Below, piece by piece: positions 34,383-44,559 of a DNA stretch of 64,000 nucleotides (within the stretch, counting starts at the first letter, position 1; every line of letters begins with the position of its first letter). Source of the stretch: Acinetobacter nosocomialis (GTDB taxonomy: Bacteria > Pseudomonadota > Gammaproteobacteria > Pseudomonadales > Moraxellaceae); contig CP107049.1 in assembly GCA_025736915.1 (NCBI GenBank), forward strand, positions 2,480,001 to 2,544,000, read 5' to 3'. The notes beneath the pieces are model-generated. The model saw only the letters and a list, made by a program, of their open reading frames with translations, was not told the origin of the DNA and searched no databases. Both the position numbers and the translations under genes were made by a program.

Positions 34383-35699
34383 ATGAAAATAAATACATTG
34401 ATGGATGGCGCTATGCAAGGCTCATACGCGACAGCACTATTAAAACAACAGCAACTCCCTGAAAGCTTCCAATTCTATTTTAAACAAAAACAGCAGTTGT
34501 CTAATACTCAGGAATTGCACCAACTCCACGGGTTGGTTCGTCCTCGTTTGAAAATTGCGATTGTGACAGAGACATGGCCACCAGAAATTAATGGCGTAGC
34601 TCTCTCACTATTACAGTTATGTCAAGGTCTGCAAAAACAAGGGCATAAAATTCTACTGGTTCGACCTGAACAAAAAGCGAAGTGTCATGATTTTTTGCCA
34701 GAGCAAGAATGTCTGGTCATGTCACAAGCGATTCCGAAATATCCAACGCTGCAATTTGGCTGGCCTCAATATTTAAAAGTTTCAAAAGCTTTTGAAAAAT
34801 TTATGCCAGATGTTGTGCACATTGTGACGGAAGGGCCTCTGGGCTTAACTGCTATGCAAGCTGCAAAAGCAAAAGACATTCCTGTTTCTAGTGGCTTTCA
34901 TTCACCATTTCAAGATTTTAGTCGATTCTTTGATTTGGCTTTTTTAGTTAAGCCAATTCAAAAATATCTTTGCTGGTTTCATAACAACACGCAAGTGACC
35001 TGTGTTCCGAGTAAAGATACAGAAGAAGCTTTACGTGGTTTTGGTATTACCTGTCCACTTATTGTGGTTGGACGAGGTGTCGATACTACGCGCTTTTCGC
35101 CAAAGCATCGCTCAGAAAGCCTACGCCAGCAATGGGGTGTCGATGCCGATACTCGTGTCATGCTGTATGTAGGGCGTTTATCACCAGAAAAAGAAGTGCA
35201 ATTGATTGTTGAAAGTTATGCAGCCATGCAAAACATGCAGCAACATAAAACTAAACTGGTTGTGGTGGGAGATGGCCCGGATCTTGCTCGATTAAAAGCA
35301 TTACCTGAAGCGAGAAACGTCATTTTTACCGGTAGTTTGCGTGGACAAGATTTGGCGGCTGCCTATGCAAGCGCAGATGTATTTGTATTTGCGAGTCAAG
35401 TTGAAACGTTTGGTAACGTAGTTTTAGAGGCAATGGCAAGCGGTTTGCCGGTTATCGCGTATGATTATGCATGTGCACATCAATATTTAGTCCATAACGT
35501 AAGTGGTTGGTTAAGTCCACTTGGGCAGAAAAACCATTTCATACAACAAATTTATCAACTCCCTTCAGTACAACAACTTAGAGAAATGGGCATACAAGCC
35601 TGTCATAAAGTACAGCAAAGCGGTTGGCAACTTCCGGTACAACAATTAGAACAGGCATTTTATCAGGTGGTGAAGGAATCCTTGGTGGACTTCACCTAA
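34383..35699 (+). CDS. GT4-family glycosyltransferase
   Basis: The 438-residue GT-B enzyme has the N-terminal motif VTETWPPEINGVALSL near 60 and a C-terminal nucleotide-sugar domain with LYVGRLSPEKEV near 262 and the EX7E-type segment ETFGNVVLEAMASGLPVIA near 343. It resembles glycolipid glycosyltransferases of the SqdX/PimB/MgtA type, acting on the cytoplasmic face of the inner membrane; the acceptor is unknown. It is followed after 24 bases by a PAP2 phosphatase, suggesting a shared lipid substrate. Several ATG codons occur within the first 11 residues, so the exact start is uncertain. Confidence 0.85.
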   Translation: MKINTLMDGAMQGSYATALLKQQQLPESFQFYFKQKQQLSNTQELHQLHGLVRPRLKIAIVTETWPPEINGVALSLLQLCQGLQKQGHKILLVRPEQKAKCHDFLPEQECLVMSQAIPKYPTLQFGWPQYLKVSKAFEKFMPDVVHIVTEGPLGLTAMQAAKAKDIPVSSGFHSPFQDFSRFFDLAFLVKPIQKYLCWFHNNTQVTCVPSKDTEEALRGFGITCPLIVVGRGVDTTRFSPKHRSESLRQQWGVDADTRVMLYVGRLSPEKEVQLIVESYAAMQNMQQHKTKLVVVGDGPDLARLKALPEARNVIFTGSLRGQDLAAAYASADVFVFASQVETFGNVVLEAMASGLPVIAYDYACAHQYLVHNVSGWLSPLGQKNHFIQQIYQLPSVQQLREMGIQACHKVQQSGWQLPVQQLEQAFYQVVKESLVDFT

Positions 35700-35723
35700 G
35701 TATCCTAAAATAGGAGAACGACC

Positions 35724-36275
35724 ATGAAATTAAAGAATGCAAAAATAAAAATACTCGATCTTGATTTGAGAGGCTGTTTATATCTCAATCATTTTTCTCA
35801 CTCACAACGTGTGGCTTTATTCTTCAAAATTATTAGCCGTGCGGGCGATGGGCCATTTTGGTACCTCATGCTAGCAATTGTATGGGGAATGCATGGCATT
35901 ACCTACAGTTTGCAAATTATCTATTTGTTAATTGGCGGCTCAATAGGAACTGCAATTTATAAATTTCTAAAACATAAAACGACGCGTCCACGCCCATATC
36001 AAGTCCATCAAGTAATTGTGCTTGGTGAAAGACCCCTTGATCACTTTAGTTTTCCATCTGGTCATACGTTACATGCAGTGATGGTGACAATTGTGTTGGG
36101 GTATATCCAACCTGTGTTATTAGCCGCTATGTTACCTTTCATGGTGCTTGTTGCGTTGTCTCGTATGGTACTGGGTCTTCACTACCCAAGTGATGTGATT
36201 GTGGGTGCACTGATTGGTGCGGCAGTGGCAAGTATCATTATATTTGTAGCGCCATTATTAAACATCGCTTTATAA
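35724..36275 (+). CDS. PAP2-family membrane phosphatase
   Basis: A 183-residue integral membrane lipid phosphatase with the three PAP2 motifs: KHKTTRPRP near 89, FPSGHTLH near 113 and SRMVLGLHYPSD near 150. About five transmembrane helices are visible. Such enzymes dephosphorylate phosphatidate, undecaprenyl pyrophosphate or sugar lipids. AGGAG precedes the ATG by seven bases. The gene sits in an apparent operon with the upstream GT4 enzyme; together they could make and trim a glycolipid. Confidence 0.88.
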   Translation: MKLKNAKIKILDLDLRGCLYLNHFSHSQRVALFFKIISRAGDGPFWYLMLAIVWGMHGITYSLQIIYLLIGGSIGTAIYKFLKHKTTRPRPYQVHQVIVLGERPLDHFSFPSGHTLHAVMVTIVLGYIQPVLLAAMLPFMVLVALSRMVLGLHYPSDVIVGALIGAAVASIIIFVAPLLNIAL

Positions 36276-36374
36276 CGAACAGTAATTTTTATCAGCTTGA
36301 GCTATCGATTAGGTTTGTGGATTTGCTAAAGTACACAGTTCGTGATTTAGCAGATTAAACAGATAGGAGCCGCT

Positions 36375-36575
36375 ATGGGCTTACGTTGGACAGATACGAT
36401 TGATATTGCCATTGAATTGTCAGAAGCACATCCAGAAGTTGATCCGCAATGGATCCGTTTTACCGATTTACATGCATGGGTATGTGCATTACCAGACTTC
36501 AGTGATGACCCAAATAAATCAACCGAAGGATTGTTAGAAGGTATCCAAATGGCCTGGATAGACGAAGTTCGCTAA
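36375..36575 (+). CDS. iscX: IscX, Fe-S cluster assembly accessory protein
   Basis: A small acidic protein of 66 residues with the IscX/YfhJ features: LRWTDTIDIAIELSE at the N-terminus, DPQWIRFTDLHAWV in the centre and LEGIQMAWIDE at the C-terminus. IscX binds IscS and modulates iron-sulfur assembly; in enterics it ends the isc operon. Here it is separate, between the PAP2 gene and ndk, the context I would expect in Acinetobacter. AGGAG precedes the ATG. Confidence 0.92.
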   Translation: MGLRWTDTIDIAIELSEAHPEVDPQWIRFTDLHAWVCALPDFSDDPNKSTEGLLEGIQMAWIDEVR

Positions 36576-36636
36576 AAACAGTAGAAAAAATCGCAACTTT
36601 TACACATTCAAAGCTGATTATTACCTATGACATCGG

Positions 36637-36642
36637 TATAAT
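36637..36642 (+). promoter_or_regulatory. Candidate -10 element of ndk
   Basis: A perfect TATAAT lies 47 bases upstream of the ndk start, within GGTATAATGC. The -35 at the expected distance is weak. Confidence 0.45.
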
Positions 36643-36688
36643 GCTGCAAATTTTTTAAAGTTTAAATCTTAAAATAAAGGAGCCACTC

Positions 36689-37120
36689 ATGGCTATTGAA
36701 CGTACTTTGTCTATCGTAAAGCCTGATGCTGTGTCTAAAAACCACATCGGTGAAATTTTTGCTCGTTTCGAAAAAGCGGGTTTGAAAATTGTTGCGACTA
36801 AAATGAAACACCTTTCTCAAGCTGATGCTGAAGGTTTCTATGCAGAGCACAAAGAACGCGGTTTCTTTGGTGACTTAGTTGCATTCATGACTTCTGGTCC
36901 AGTTGTAGTATCTGTTCTTGAAGGCGAAAACGCAGTTCTTGCTCACCGTGAAATTTTAGGTGCTACAAACCCTAAAGAAGCGGCTCCTGGTACTATCCGT
37001 GCTGATTTCGCTGTAAGCATCGACGAAAACGCTGCTCACGGTTCTGACTCAGTTGCTTCTGCAGAGCGTGAAATTGCTTACTTCTTTGCTGACAACGAGA
37101 TCTGCCCACGCACTCGTTAA
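36689..37120 (+). CDS. ndk: Nucleoside diphosphate kinase
   Basis: The enzyme balances NTP pools by moving phosphate through a histidine intermediate. The 143-residue protein starts [14 protein letters not shown], and the catalytic histidine is in [12 protein letters not shown] near residue 116. [13 protein letters not shown] is the preceding nucleotide loop. The gene uses mostly preferred codons, as expected for high expression. AAAGGAG precedes the ATG and a terminator follows. Confidence 0.97.
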
Positions 37121-37133
37121 TCGAAAGCATTCA

Positions 37134-37171
37134 AACCAGATAAGTGGTATACTACTTATCTGGTTTTTTTA
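37134..37171 (+). terminator. Terminator of ndk
   Basis: AACCAGATAAGT (37134-37145) and ACTTATCTGGTT (37154-37165) form a 12-bp stem followed by a T-run. Confidence 0.9.
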
Positions 37172-37242
37172 TTCTCTCAAGAGCATATTGTCTGATTCTT
37201 GAACAATATCTTCTGTTTTTGACATGGTTTAGGTAAATACAC

Positions 37243-38475
37243 ATGAGTTCTGCAGTGGTCGTTTCATCTGAAAATCTTGATGGACAGCAGCAATCTTCGT
37301 CCACGCCAGCATCGCCTGCTGCCGAAAAAGTGAATTTACTCGGCATGTCACGCGCGCAATTAGAAAAATTCTTTGAAGATATTGGTGAGAAAAAGTTTCG
37401 TGCCGGACAGGTCATGAAATGGATTCATCAGTACTTTGTTACTGATTTTGCTGAAATGACCAATATTTCAGGAAAGTTGCGTGCAAAACTTGAACAAATT
37501 TGTGAGATTAAAGCTCCTGAGGTGGTTCACCGTCACTATTCAAAAGATGGCACACGTAAATGGGTGTTTCGCGTAGGTGAGGGTGCGGGTTCATTAGTTG
37601 AAACTGTGTTAATTCCTGCTGAAGATAAAACAGGATTACGTAAAACGCTTTGTATTTCCTCTCAAGTGGGCTGTGCATTGGACTGCTCATTCTGTTCAAC
37701 AGGTAAGCAAGGTTTCCAGCGTGATTTAACGCCAGATGAAATTATTGGGCAACTTTGGATGGCAAACTATTCTTATATGGAAGAAGTGCCTGTTGCTGAA
37801 CGTGAGCGTTCAGTGACCAATGTCGTAATGATGGGTATGGGTGAGCCATTGCTCAACTATGACGCCGTATTAAGCTCAATGCACATTATGCTTGATGACT
37901 TTGCTTATGGCATGTCAAAACGTCGTGTGACTTTATCAACGTCAGGTGTTGTACCAAAAATTGACCAGCTTGCGAAAGATATTGATGTTGCTTTGGCAAT
38001 TTCTTTACATGCGCCAAACGATGAACTACGCAATGAATTAGTGCCTATTAATAAAAAATATCCATTGGCTCAGTTGATTGCAGCATGTCAGCGTTATATT
38101 GCCAAAGATGGTAATGAAAGTGCACGTAAACATGTCACTATTGAATATGTGATGTTAGAGGGTGTAAATGATCAGCCTGAACATGCACAGCAAATGATTA
38201 AATTATTAAAAAATTTACCAAGTAAAATTAACTTGATTCCGTTTAATCCGTTCCCGCACGCGCCATATGGTCGCTCAAGTCGAAATCGTATTATCTCGTT
38301 CCAAAAAACTTTGTCTGATGCCGGATTTGTGTGTACGATTCGTCAAACACGTGGTGATGATATTGACGCTGCATGTGGACAGTTAGTGGGTCAAGTAGCT
38401 GATAGAACCCGCCGTGCTGAACAGTGGCAGAAAAAAGTGACACAGCGTCAAGAGATTTTACGTACACAAGGATAA
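37243..38475 (+). CDS. rlmN: 23S rRNA (A2503-C2)/tRNA (A37-C2)-methyltransferase RlmN
   Basis: This radical SAM enzyme methylates C2 of A2503 in 23S rRNA and of A37 in some tRNAs. The 410-residue sequence has the cluster motif CALDCSFCS (CxxxCxxC) near 146-154, [13 protein letters not shown] near 198 and a catalytic cysteine near the C-terminus in [13 protein letters not shown]. An N-terminal extension of about 30 residues rich in Ser/Gln precedes the conserved part, and is common in this genus. It heads the rlmN-pilW-rodZ-ispG-hisS-yfgM-bamB cluster. Confidence 0.95.
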   Translation: MSSAVVVSSENLDGQQQSSSTPASPAAEKVNLLGMSRAQLEKFFEDIGEKKFRAGQVMKWIHQYFVTDFAEMTNISGKLRAKLEQICEIKAPEVVHRHYSKDGTRKWVFRVGEGAGSLVETVLIPAEDKTGLRKTLCISSQVGCALDCSFCSTGKQGFQRDLTPDEIIGQLWMANYSYMEEVPVAERERSVTNVVMMGMGEPLLNYDAVLSSMHIMLDDFAYGMSKRRVTLSTSGVVPKIDQLAKDIDVALAISLHAPNDELRNELVPINKKYPLAQLIAACQRYIAKDGNESARKHVTIEYVMLEGVNDQPEHAQQMIKLLKNLPSKINLIPFNPFPHAPYGRSSRNRIISFQKTLSDAGFVCTIRQTRGDDIDAACGQLVGQVADRTRRAEQWQKKVTQRQEILRTQG

Positions 38476-38490
38476 AGTTGAGGGAAGACT

Positions 38491-39291
38491 TTGAGTACTC
38501 CGAAGTTAAAGATCATGTTATGTATGGGGGTTGCAGTTGCATTTCTGGCAAGTGGTTGTCAGACTTCGCCAACACTAAAAAAGGACCCGGAAAAAGCAGT
38601 GAAGGTGCGTACGCAGCTTGCTGCAGAATACATTCGTTCTGGTGACTTGGATTCTGCAAAGCGTTCCCTTGATCAAGCCTTAAGTGTCGATAGTCGTGAT
38701 GCAACGGCAAATATGATGATGGGTATTTTATTGCAACAAGAAGGCAGTAAACCCAATTTAGAAAAAGCAGAACATTATTTTAAACGTGCAATTTCTTCTG
38801 AGCCAGATAATGCTCAGGCACGTAATAATTATGGTACGTACTTGTACCAAATGGAGCGTTATAATGATGCTGTCGAGCAATTCCGTATTGCTGGTGCAAC
38901 ATTAGGGTATGATCAACGCTATCAAGCCTTAGAAAATCTTGGGCGGATTTATTTAAAATTGGGTGATATTGCGAGTGCTGAAAAAACATTCAAACAAGCA
39001 CTCCTTGCTAACCGCGACTCTTACATTTCAATGTTAGAGTTAGCAGAAATTTTTTATTTGCAGCAGCAGATTCCGGCTGCTACACAAATGTATGAACAAT
39101 ATGTTCGTACAGTGGGGCAGAAAAATCAGGGTGCTCGCGCACTTTGGATTGGTTTAAGAGTGGCTCGAGCCAATGCGGATAAAATGGGAATGCAAGTTTT
39201 AGTAAACCAGTTACGTGCTTTATTCCCGGAAAGTCCAGAATATCAACGTTATTTGCAATTACAGTATAGTACTGAGGCCGTATGGAAATAA
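38491..39291 (+). CDS. pilW: Type IV pilus biogenesis/stability lipoprotein PilW (PilF)
   Basis: An outer-membrane pilotin-type lipoprotein needed for multimerisation of the PilQ secretin. The 266-residue product has a lipobox (LASGC, Cys23) and six or so TPR motifs (for example YFKRAISSEPDNAQARNNYG near 95). The start is TTG at 38491, chosen because GAGGGAAG lies just upstream and it supplies the charged n-region of the signal peptide; the next ATG at 38515 would leave a minimal signal. It sits 15 bases after rlmN and overlaps rodZ by ten bases. Confidence 0.92.
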   Translation: MSTPKLKIMLCMGVAVAFLASGCQTSPTLKKDPEKAVKVRTQLAAEYIRSGDLDSAKRSLDQALSVDSRDATANMMMGILLQQEGSKPNLEKAEHYFKRAISSEPDNAQARNNYGTYLYQMERYNDAVEQFRIAGATLGYDQRYQALENLGRIYLKLGDIASAEKTFKQALLANRDSYISMLELAEIFYLQQQIPAATQMYEQYVRTVGQKNQGARALWIGLRVARANADKMGMQVLVNQLRALFPESPEYQRYLQLQYSTEAVWK

Positions 39292-40073
39292 ATCCTAATT
39301 CACAGCAGCCAACTGGCTCAAGCTTACCGACTTCTGCTTTAGGAAATATTCAACGTCCTGGTGAGTATTTACGTCAAATTCGTGTTTCTCAGAAAAAAGA
39401 ATTAGAGCAAGTATCTTCAGATTTAAATATGCCGCTTAAAACGCTCAGTGCGTTAGAGCAAGACGATTATAAATCTTTGCCAGAAGCAACCTTTATCAAA
39501 GGTTATTATCGTTCTTATGCAAAATATTTAAATGCTGATGCAACTGCAATTATTCAGCGTTTTGATGAGATTTATGCAAACGATACAGGCCTTTTGCCAA
39601 ATCATGCTTTAAACAACTCACCAATTAAAATCATGGGTAAATTACCGGGTTCTAATAGTGATCGTAACAAGAAGTGGTTAAAGCGTGCATTGCTTGCGAT
39701 TTTGATTATTGCTGTCGTGTCATTGATTGTGATGGGTGTCCAAAAATGGACTTCAAACAAAGAAGAAGCTGAGGCGCCAAAAGCAAATCAGTCTAATGTT
39801 GAAGTTTTACCTATGAAAGGAAATGCCTCTGCAACAGCGGGTGATCAATTGGTGTTAAACTTTAATCGTCCAACTTCTGTTCATATTGTAGATGCAACAG
39901 GGAAGGTTTTAGCTACGGGTCGTCAGGCATCAACTTTAACCTTAAATGGTGAGTCTCCATTCCAGATTCGTCTTGATGACGCAACAGCTGTGTCATTAAG
40001 TTTAAACCAAGAACAGATTTCATTGTCTCCATATACGGTAAACGGTAAAGCTGAATTCCGTTTATCCCGCTAA
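39282..40073 (+). CDS. rodZ: RodZ cytoskeletal/cell-shape protein
   Basis: A bitopic membrane protein that links MreB to the elongasome. The 263-residue sequence has a cytoplasmic helix-turn-helix (about 25-90, GEYLRQIRVSQKKELEQV), a single transmembrane helix near 128-147 (ALLAILIIAVVSLIVMGV), a low-complexity linker and a periplasmic DUF4115 beta domain at the C-terminus. Its ATG lies inside the end of pilW, implying coupled translation. The conserved gene order supports the call. Confidence 0.93.
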   Translation: MEINPNSQQPTGSSLPTSALGNIQRPGEYLRQIRVSQKKELEQVSSDLNMPLKTLSALEQDDYKSLPEATFIKGYYRSYAKYLNADATAIIQRFDEIYANDTGLLPNHALNNSPIKIMGKLPGSNSDRNKKWLKRALLAILIIAVVSLIVMGVQKWTSNKEEAEAPKANQSNVEVLPMKGNASATAGDQLVLNFNRPTSVHIVDATGKVLATGRQASTLTLNGESPFQIRLDDATAVSLSLNQEQISLSPYTVNGKAEFRLSR

Positions 40074-40094
40074 TACCATGAGTTGAGCGATACA

Positions 40095-41210
40095 ATGATA
40101 GAGAACCCAATTAAACGTCGACCAACACGTAAAATTCGTGTTGGTTCGGTCTATGTCGGCGGCGATGCACCTATCAGCGTGCAAAGTATGACAAATACCG
40201 AAACTTGCGATGTCGATGCAACAGTTGCTCAGATTGAACGTTGTGTTGATGCAGGTGCAGATATTATGCGAGTTTCAGTTCCTTCTATGGAAGCAGCTGA
40301 AGCCTTTGGTGCGATCCGTAAACGTGTTTCAGTTCCATTAGTGGCTGATATTCACTTTGATCATAGAATTGCTTTAGCAGTTGCAGACTATGGTGCAGAC
40401 TGTTTGCGTATTAACCCAGGTAATATCGGTTCAGACCAGAAAGTTCGTGAAGTTGTTGCTGCGGCACGTCATCATGGCATTTCTATGCGTATTGGTGTGA
40501 ATGCGGGTTCTCTAGAAAAAGATTTGCAAAAAAAATATGGCGAGCCTACAGGGCAGGCACTGCTTGAGTCGGCTTTACGTCATATTGATATTTTAGATCG
40601 TCTAGATTTCCATGAGTTTAAAGTCAGCGTAAAAGCATCAAATGTGTTTTTAACCATGGACGCTTATCGTTTGCTTTCACAACAAATTGATAATCCATTG
40701 CACTTGGGTGTAACCGAGGCTGGTATTTACCGTACAGGTACTGTGAAATCAGCGATTGCTCTTGGCGGTTTATTGATGGAAGGCATTGGCGATACCATGC
40801 GTATTTCGCTTGCTGCTGAACCAGAAGATGAAATTAAGATCGGTTTTGATATCTTAAAATCGCTTGGCCTACGTTCTAACGGGATTAACTTTATTGCGTG
40901 TCCAAGTTGTTCTCGCCAAGAATTTAACGTGATTCAGGTGATGCAAGCCTTAGAAGAGCGTTTAGAAGATATACGTACGCCAATGGATGTTTCGGTTATT
41001 GGTTGTAAGGTAAATGGCCCAGGTGAAGCAAAAGAAGCAGATATCGGGGTTGTTGGGGCAGCGCCTCGTTCATTGGTTTATCGTAATGGTGAGAAAAGCC
41101 ATTTAATTGATACCAATCAATTGGTTGATGAAATCGAAACTATGGTTCGTCAACGTGTTCAAGAGCTTGAAGAAGCTAAATCTAAAGAAATTATTCGTAG
41201 TTCATCATGA
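40095..41210 (+). CDS. ispG: 4-hydroxy-3-methylbut-2-en-1-yl diphosphate synthase
   Basis: The iron-sulfur enzyme of the MEP isoprenoid pathway converts MEcPP to HMBPP. The 371-residue protein has the TIM-barrel N-terminus ([12 protein letters not shown]) and the cluster domain with CPSCSR near 271 and [12 protein letters not shown] near 305. I chose ATG at 40095; a TTG at 40083 is in frame but the ATG fits the usual length. It overlaps hisS by four bases (ATGA). Confidence 0.95.
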   Translation: MIENPIKRRPTRKIRVGSVYVGGDAPISVQSMTNTETCDVDATVAQIERCVDAGADIMRVSVPSMEAAEAFGAIRKRVSVPLVADIHFDHRIALAVADYGADCLRINPGNIGSDQKVREVVAAARHHGISMRIGVNAGSLEKDLQKKYGEPTGQALLESALRHIDILDRLDFHEFKVSVKASNVFLTMDAYRLLSQQIDNPLHLGVTEAGIYRTGTVKSAIALGGLLMEGIGDTMRISLAAEPEDEIKIGFDILKSLGLRSNGINFIACPSCSRQEFNVIQVMQALEERLEDIRTPMDVSVIGCKVNGPGEAKEADIGVVGAAPRSLVYRNGEKSHLIDTNQLVDEIETMVRQRVQELEEAKSKEIIRSSS

Positions 41211-42499
41211 GTTCAATTGTCGCAATCAAAGGTTTTAATGACGTTTTACCAACGCAAACAGCAGCGTGGAGACGTCTCGAGCAGCATTTAGCATCGTTAA
41301 TGGATGCTTATGGTTACCAACAAATTCGTTTGCCGATCGTTGAACAAACGGGACTGTTTAAACGTGCTATTGGTGATGCAACCGATATCGTTGAAAAAGA
41401 AATGTATACATTCTTCGATAAAGGAAACCCACCTGAATCATTAACTTTGCGTCCAGAAGGGACTGCGGGTTGTGTACGCGCGTTGGTTGAACATAACTTG
41501 TTGCGTGGTGCTACACCACGTGTGTGGTATATGGGACCTATGTTCCGTTATGAGAAACCACAAAAAGGACGTTACCGCCAGTTCCATCAGTTCGGTGTAG
41601 AAACTTTTGGTGTAGCAACTCCTGATATCGATGCAGAATTGATTCTTTTGACAGCTCGTTTGTGGAAACGTATGGGCGTTGATCACATGGTTCAGCTTGA
41701 GTTGAATACTTTAGGTGAAACAGATGAGCGTACAGAATACCGTAATGCTTTAGTTACGTTCTTAAATGAACATAAAGATGCTTTGGATGAAGATTCACAG
41801 CGTCGTTTAACGACAAATCCATTACGTATTTTAGATTCTAAAATTGAATCGACCCAGAAAATTTTGGAAAATGCGCCGAAATTACATGACTTCTTAAAAG
41901 AAGACAGTCTAAGCCACTTCCAACAATTACAAGACTATTTGACTGCTGCAGGCGTTAAATTTGTAATTAATCAAAAATTGGTACGTGGTCTAGATTACTA
42001 CAATAAAACTGTTTTTGAGTGGACAACGACAGCACTAGGTTCGCAAGGTACAGTATGTGCAGGCGGACGCTATGATGGTCTGGTTGGTCAATTAAAAGGT
42101 AAGGCTGATCAGTCTGTACCTGCTGTTGGTTTTGCAATGGGGATGGAGCGTTTATTGCTTCTACTTGAGCAAGTTGAACAAGCTGAAACTGTACGCGATT
42201 GTGAAGTTTTCTTGGTTGCAGAGCCTGCTTATCAAGCTAAAGCATTGGTTTTGGCAGAGCAATTACGTGATCAGTTAGAAGCTGCTAATAGTAATGTTCG
42301 CATTAAAACGGGTTCACAAGGCAGCATGAAGAGTCAGATGAAAAAAGCTGATCAAGCTGGGGCTGTTTACGCCATGATTTTGGGTGAACGTGAATGGGAA
42401 GCACAGCAGCTTGCTATTAAAGAGTTAGCAACAGCTGAGCAGTCACAAGTTGCATTGGCTGAACTCGTACCATTCTTAATTGAAAAATTTACAAAATAA
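41207..42499 (+). CDS. hisS: Histidyl-tRNA synthetase
   Basis: A class II aminoacyl-tRNA synthetase of 430 residues that charges tRNA-His. Motif 2 ([20 protein letters not shown] near 108), the histidine-A motif [14 protein letters not shown] near 258 and motif 3 ([13 protein letters not shown] near 308) are all present. The anticodon-binding domain forms the last 100 residues. Its start overlaps the ispG stop and its end is 28 bases before yfgM. Confidence 0.97.
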   Translation: MSSIVAIKGFNDVLPTQTAAWRRLEQHLASLMDAYGYQQIRLPIVEQTGLFKRAIGDATDIVEKEMYTFFDKGNPPESLTLRPEGTAGCVRALVEHNLLRGATPRVWYMGPMFRYEKPQKGRYRQFHQFGVETFGVATPDIDAELILLTARLWKRMGVDHMVQLELNTLGETDERTEYRNALVTFLNEHKDALDEDSQRRLTTNPLRILDSKIESTQKILENAPKLHDFLKEDSLSHFQQLQDYLTAAGVKFVINQKLVRGLDYYNKTVFEWTTTALGSQGTVCAGGRYDGLVGQLKGKADQSVPAVGFAMGMERLLLLLEQVEQAETVRDCEVFLVAEPAYQAKALVLAEQLRDQLEAANSNVRIKTGSQGSMKSQMKKADQAGAVYAMILGEREWEAQQLAIKELATAEQSQVALAELVPFLIEKFTK

Positions 42500-42527
42500 A
42501 CTGAAACATCTGGAAAAGGACAATCAC

Positions 42528-43226
42528 ATGAGCTTAAGTGATGAAGAACAATTCGACAGCTTAAAGTCGTTCGCCAAAAAATATGGTTCTGCCATGATTA
42601 GCGGGATTCTCATTGCATTGATTGCCTTTTTTGGGTGGGAATATTGGCAAAAAAGAAATCTTGCAACGAGCCAAACAGAAACTGCAAAAGTACAGCAGTT
42701 AATGGATGAGGCAAATGCAACAGCCGATAATCCAAATGCTTTAGCTTCAATCACAGCTTCAGCAGATAAACTTGTAAAAGATGATATTGATTCAGTTCAG
42801 GCGATACAAACTCAATTTGTATTAGCAAAGCTTGCATATGAAAAACAAGATTATGCTGCTGCTGAAAAAGCTTTGAAAAAAGTTGAAAACTCAAAAGTAA
42901 AAGATGAAGGACTGATTCAGGTTGTAAAATTGCGTTTAGCAGATGCACAATTAGCGCAAAACAAATATGATGAAGCTCTAAAAACCTTATCTGGTAATGT
43001 CGATCCGGCATTTAAAGCAACAGTAGAAGAGTTACGTGGTGATATCTTTGTTGCGAAGAAAGATATTGATTCTGCTAAAAAAGCGTATCAAGCTGCATGG
43101 GATTCGTTACTGGAACGTAAACAAGAGCGACAAATTTTACAAATTAAACTCGAAAGTGTTGGCGTTTTAGTTGAAGATCCACAGATTGAGCGCCCAATTT
43201 TGGAAACACAGGTGGAAGAGTCTTAA
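42528..43226 (+). CDS. yfgM: YfgM-type TPR membrane protein (SecYEG-associated)
   Basis: The 232-residue product has a short cytoplasmic segment, one transmembrane helix near 24-42 (AMISGILIALIAFFGWEYW) and a periplasmic TPR-like domain. YfgM of E. coli associates with the SecYEG translocon and PpiD and helps exported proteins fold. The ATG at 42528 has AAAAGGA upstream; an earlier in-frame ATG at 42480 lies within hisS and is unlikely. The gene overlaps bamB by one base, the standard arrangement. Confidence 0.9.
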   Translation: MSLSDEEQFDSLKSFAKKYGSAMISGILIALIAFFGWEYWQKRNLATSQTETAKVQQLMDEANATADNPNALASITASADKLVKDDIDSVQAIQTQFVLAKLAYEKQDYAAAEKALKKVENSKVKDEGLIQVVKLRLADAQLAQNKYDEALKTLSGNVDPAFKATVEELRGDIFVAKKDIDSAKKAYQAAWDSLLERKQERQILQIKLESVGVLVEDPQIERPILETQVEES

Positions 43227-44371
43227 TGAATCAGAAATTCAAACTGCCTTTGGCAATTGCAATCGCATCAGCTGTACTGGTGGGATGTTCTAGCAACAAA
43301 GTAAAAGAAGCAAAACCAAATCCACTACCGAAATTGACTGAGTCGAAAAAGTCTCTAGTACCGGTGTTTTCGCGCAGTGTTTCTTCTACGAATAAGGCAG
43401 ATCCATTACGTTTACAACTTGATGCTAGTGACGGTGTTGTTTTTACACTTGACCCTAAAGGCGAAGTTGCTGCATATCGCGGTAAACAACGTCTTTGGGA
43501 GAAAAAAGTAAGTAAATTGGGCTTAAGCTCTGGTGTTGAAGCTGCTGAAGGTATTGTTGTCGTGGGTAACAGCAAAGGTCAGTTATTTGCTTTAGATCAA
43601 GCTACAGGTGAGCAAAAATGGACTGCACAATTATCTGGTGCATTATTAAGTCCTTCTTTAGTTCAATCTGGACGTGTGATTACGATCGCAAACGACGGTA
43701 CTGTATTTGCACATGATGCATCATCAGGACAACAAGTTTGGGCATACAAATTGCCAAACGTTCAGTTCAGTTTGCGCGGTCAACCATCACCAGTCAGTCT
43801 TGATCCACGTACTGTTTTAATTGCTTCTGCAAATGCATATGTTTATGCAATTGATACGATCAGTGGTATTCCACGTTTCCAACGTCGTGTTGCGGTAAGT
43901 GAAGGTCGTTCTGATATTCAACGTCTAATTGATATTGATGGTGATCCGGTTGTTGCAGGCCAGCTGATGGTTACAACCAGCTTCCAAGGTCAAGTCACAG
44001 TGACTGATTTGGCTTCTCAACGCGTAGTTTGGAGTGAAGATTCAAGCAGCACCAAACGTCCAGAAGTTTATGACAATAAAGTATTTGTTTCATCAACTGA
44101 TGGTAAGTTGACTGCTTATGATTTATCTACAGGCGAAAAGCTTTGGGAAAATGAAAGTCTCTTAAATCGTCATTTAAGTAACCCTGTTGTGTTGGGATCC
44201 GACCTTATTGTTGGCGATTTAGATGGTGTTTTACACCAGATCGACCCAGCAACAGGTAAATTGGTAGGTCGTTCTAAAACAAGTGGTGAGGTCAATACAT
44301 TACGTGTTATTGAGAATCAGCTCTACGTTTCGACCCGAAAAGGCGATTTAAGTATTTGGCAGAATCGTTAA
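43226..44371 (+). CDS. bamB: BamB outer-membrane assembly lipoprotein
   Basis: A component of the BAM complex that inserts beta-barrel proteins into the outer membrane. The 381-residue product has a lipoprotein signal with LVGC (Cys21) and eight PQQ-type beta-propeller blades, seen as repeated AxDxxTGxxxW segments such as ALDQATGEQKW and AYDLSTGEKLW. It starts within the yfgM stop (TAATG). A hairpin terminator follows before der. Confidence 0.95.
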   Translation: MNQKFKLPLAIAIASAVLVGCSSNKVKEAKPNPLPKLTESKKSLVPVFSRSVSSTNKADPLRLQLDASDGVVFTLDPKGEVAAYRGKQRLWEKKVSKLGLSSGVEAAEGIVVVGNSKGQLFALDQATGEQKWTAQLSGALLSPSLVQSGRVITIANDGTVFAHDASSGQQVWAYKLPNVQFSLRGQPSPVSLDPRTVLIASANAYVYAIDTISGIPRFQRRVAVSEGRSDIQRLIDIDGDPVVAGQLMVTTSFQGQVTVTDLASQRVVWSEDSSSTKRPEVYDNKVFVSSTDGKLTAYDLSTGEKLWENESLLNRHLSNPVVLGSDLIVGDLDGVLHQIDPATGKLVGRSKTSGEVNTLRVIENQLYVSTRKGDLSIWQNR

Positions 44372-44426
44372 TTTTGTTCGCTTGTGCTAAAATAGCCGCT
44401 TAACAAATTAAGCTGTTAAAAAATAT

Positions 44427-44468
44427 CGGGGTGTTTGAATTAAATCAGTTCAAAGCCCCGTCTTTTAT
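44427..44468 (+). terminator. Hairpin terminator between bamB and der
   Basis: CGGGG (44427-44431) and CCCCG (44456-44460) form the base of a longer imperfect stem, with TTGAA/TTCAA pairing inside, followed by TCTTTTATT. It lies 56 bases after bamB. Confidence 0.65.
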
Positions 44469-44559
44469 TATGGTCATATCTGACCTTAAAATATATCTCC
44501 TGTACTGTTTCTAATGCTCATGCCATGAGATATGGCTGGTCTTGAATTAAGGTTATTGT

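Noticed and set aside
43231..43575. Minus-strand ORF of 114 codons over bamB
   Set aside because: It overlaps the lipoprotein signal and propeller codons of bamB on the other strand; no independent signal supports it.
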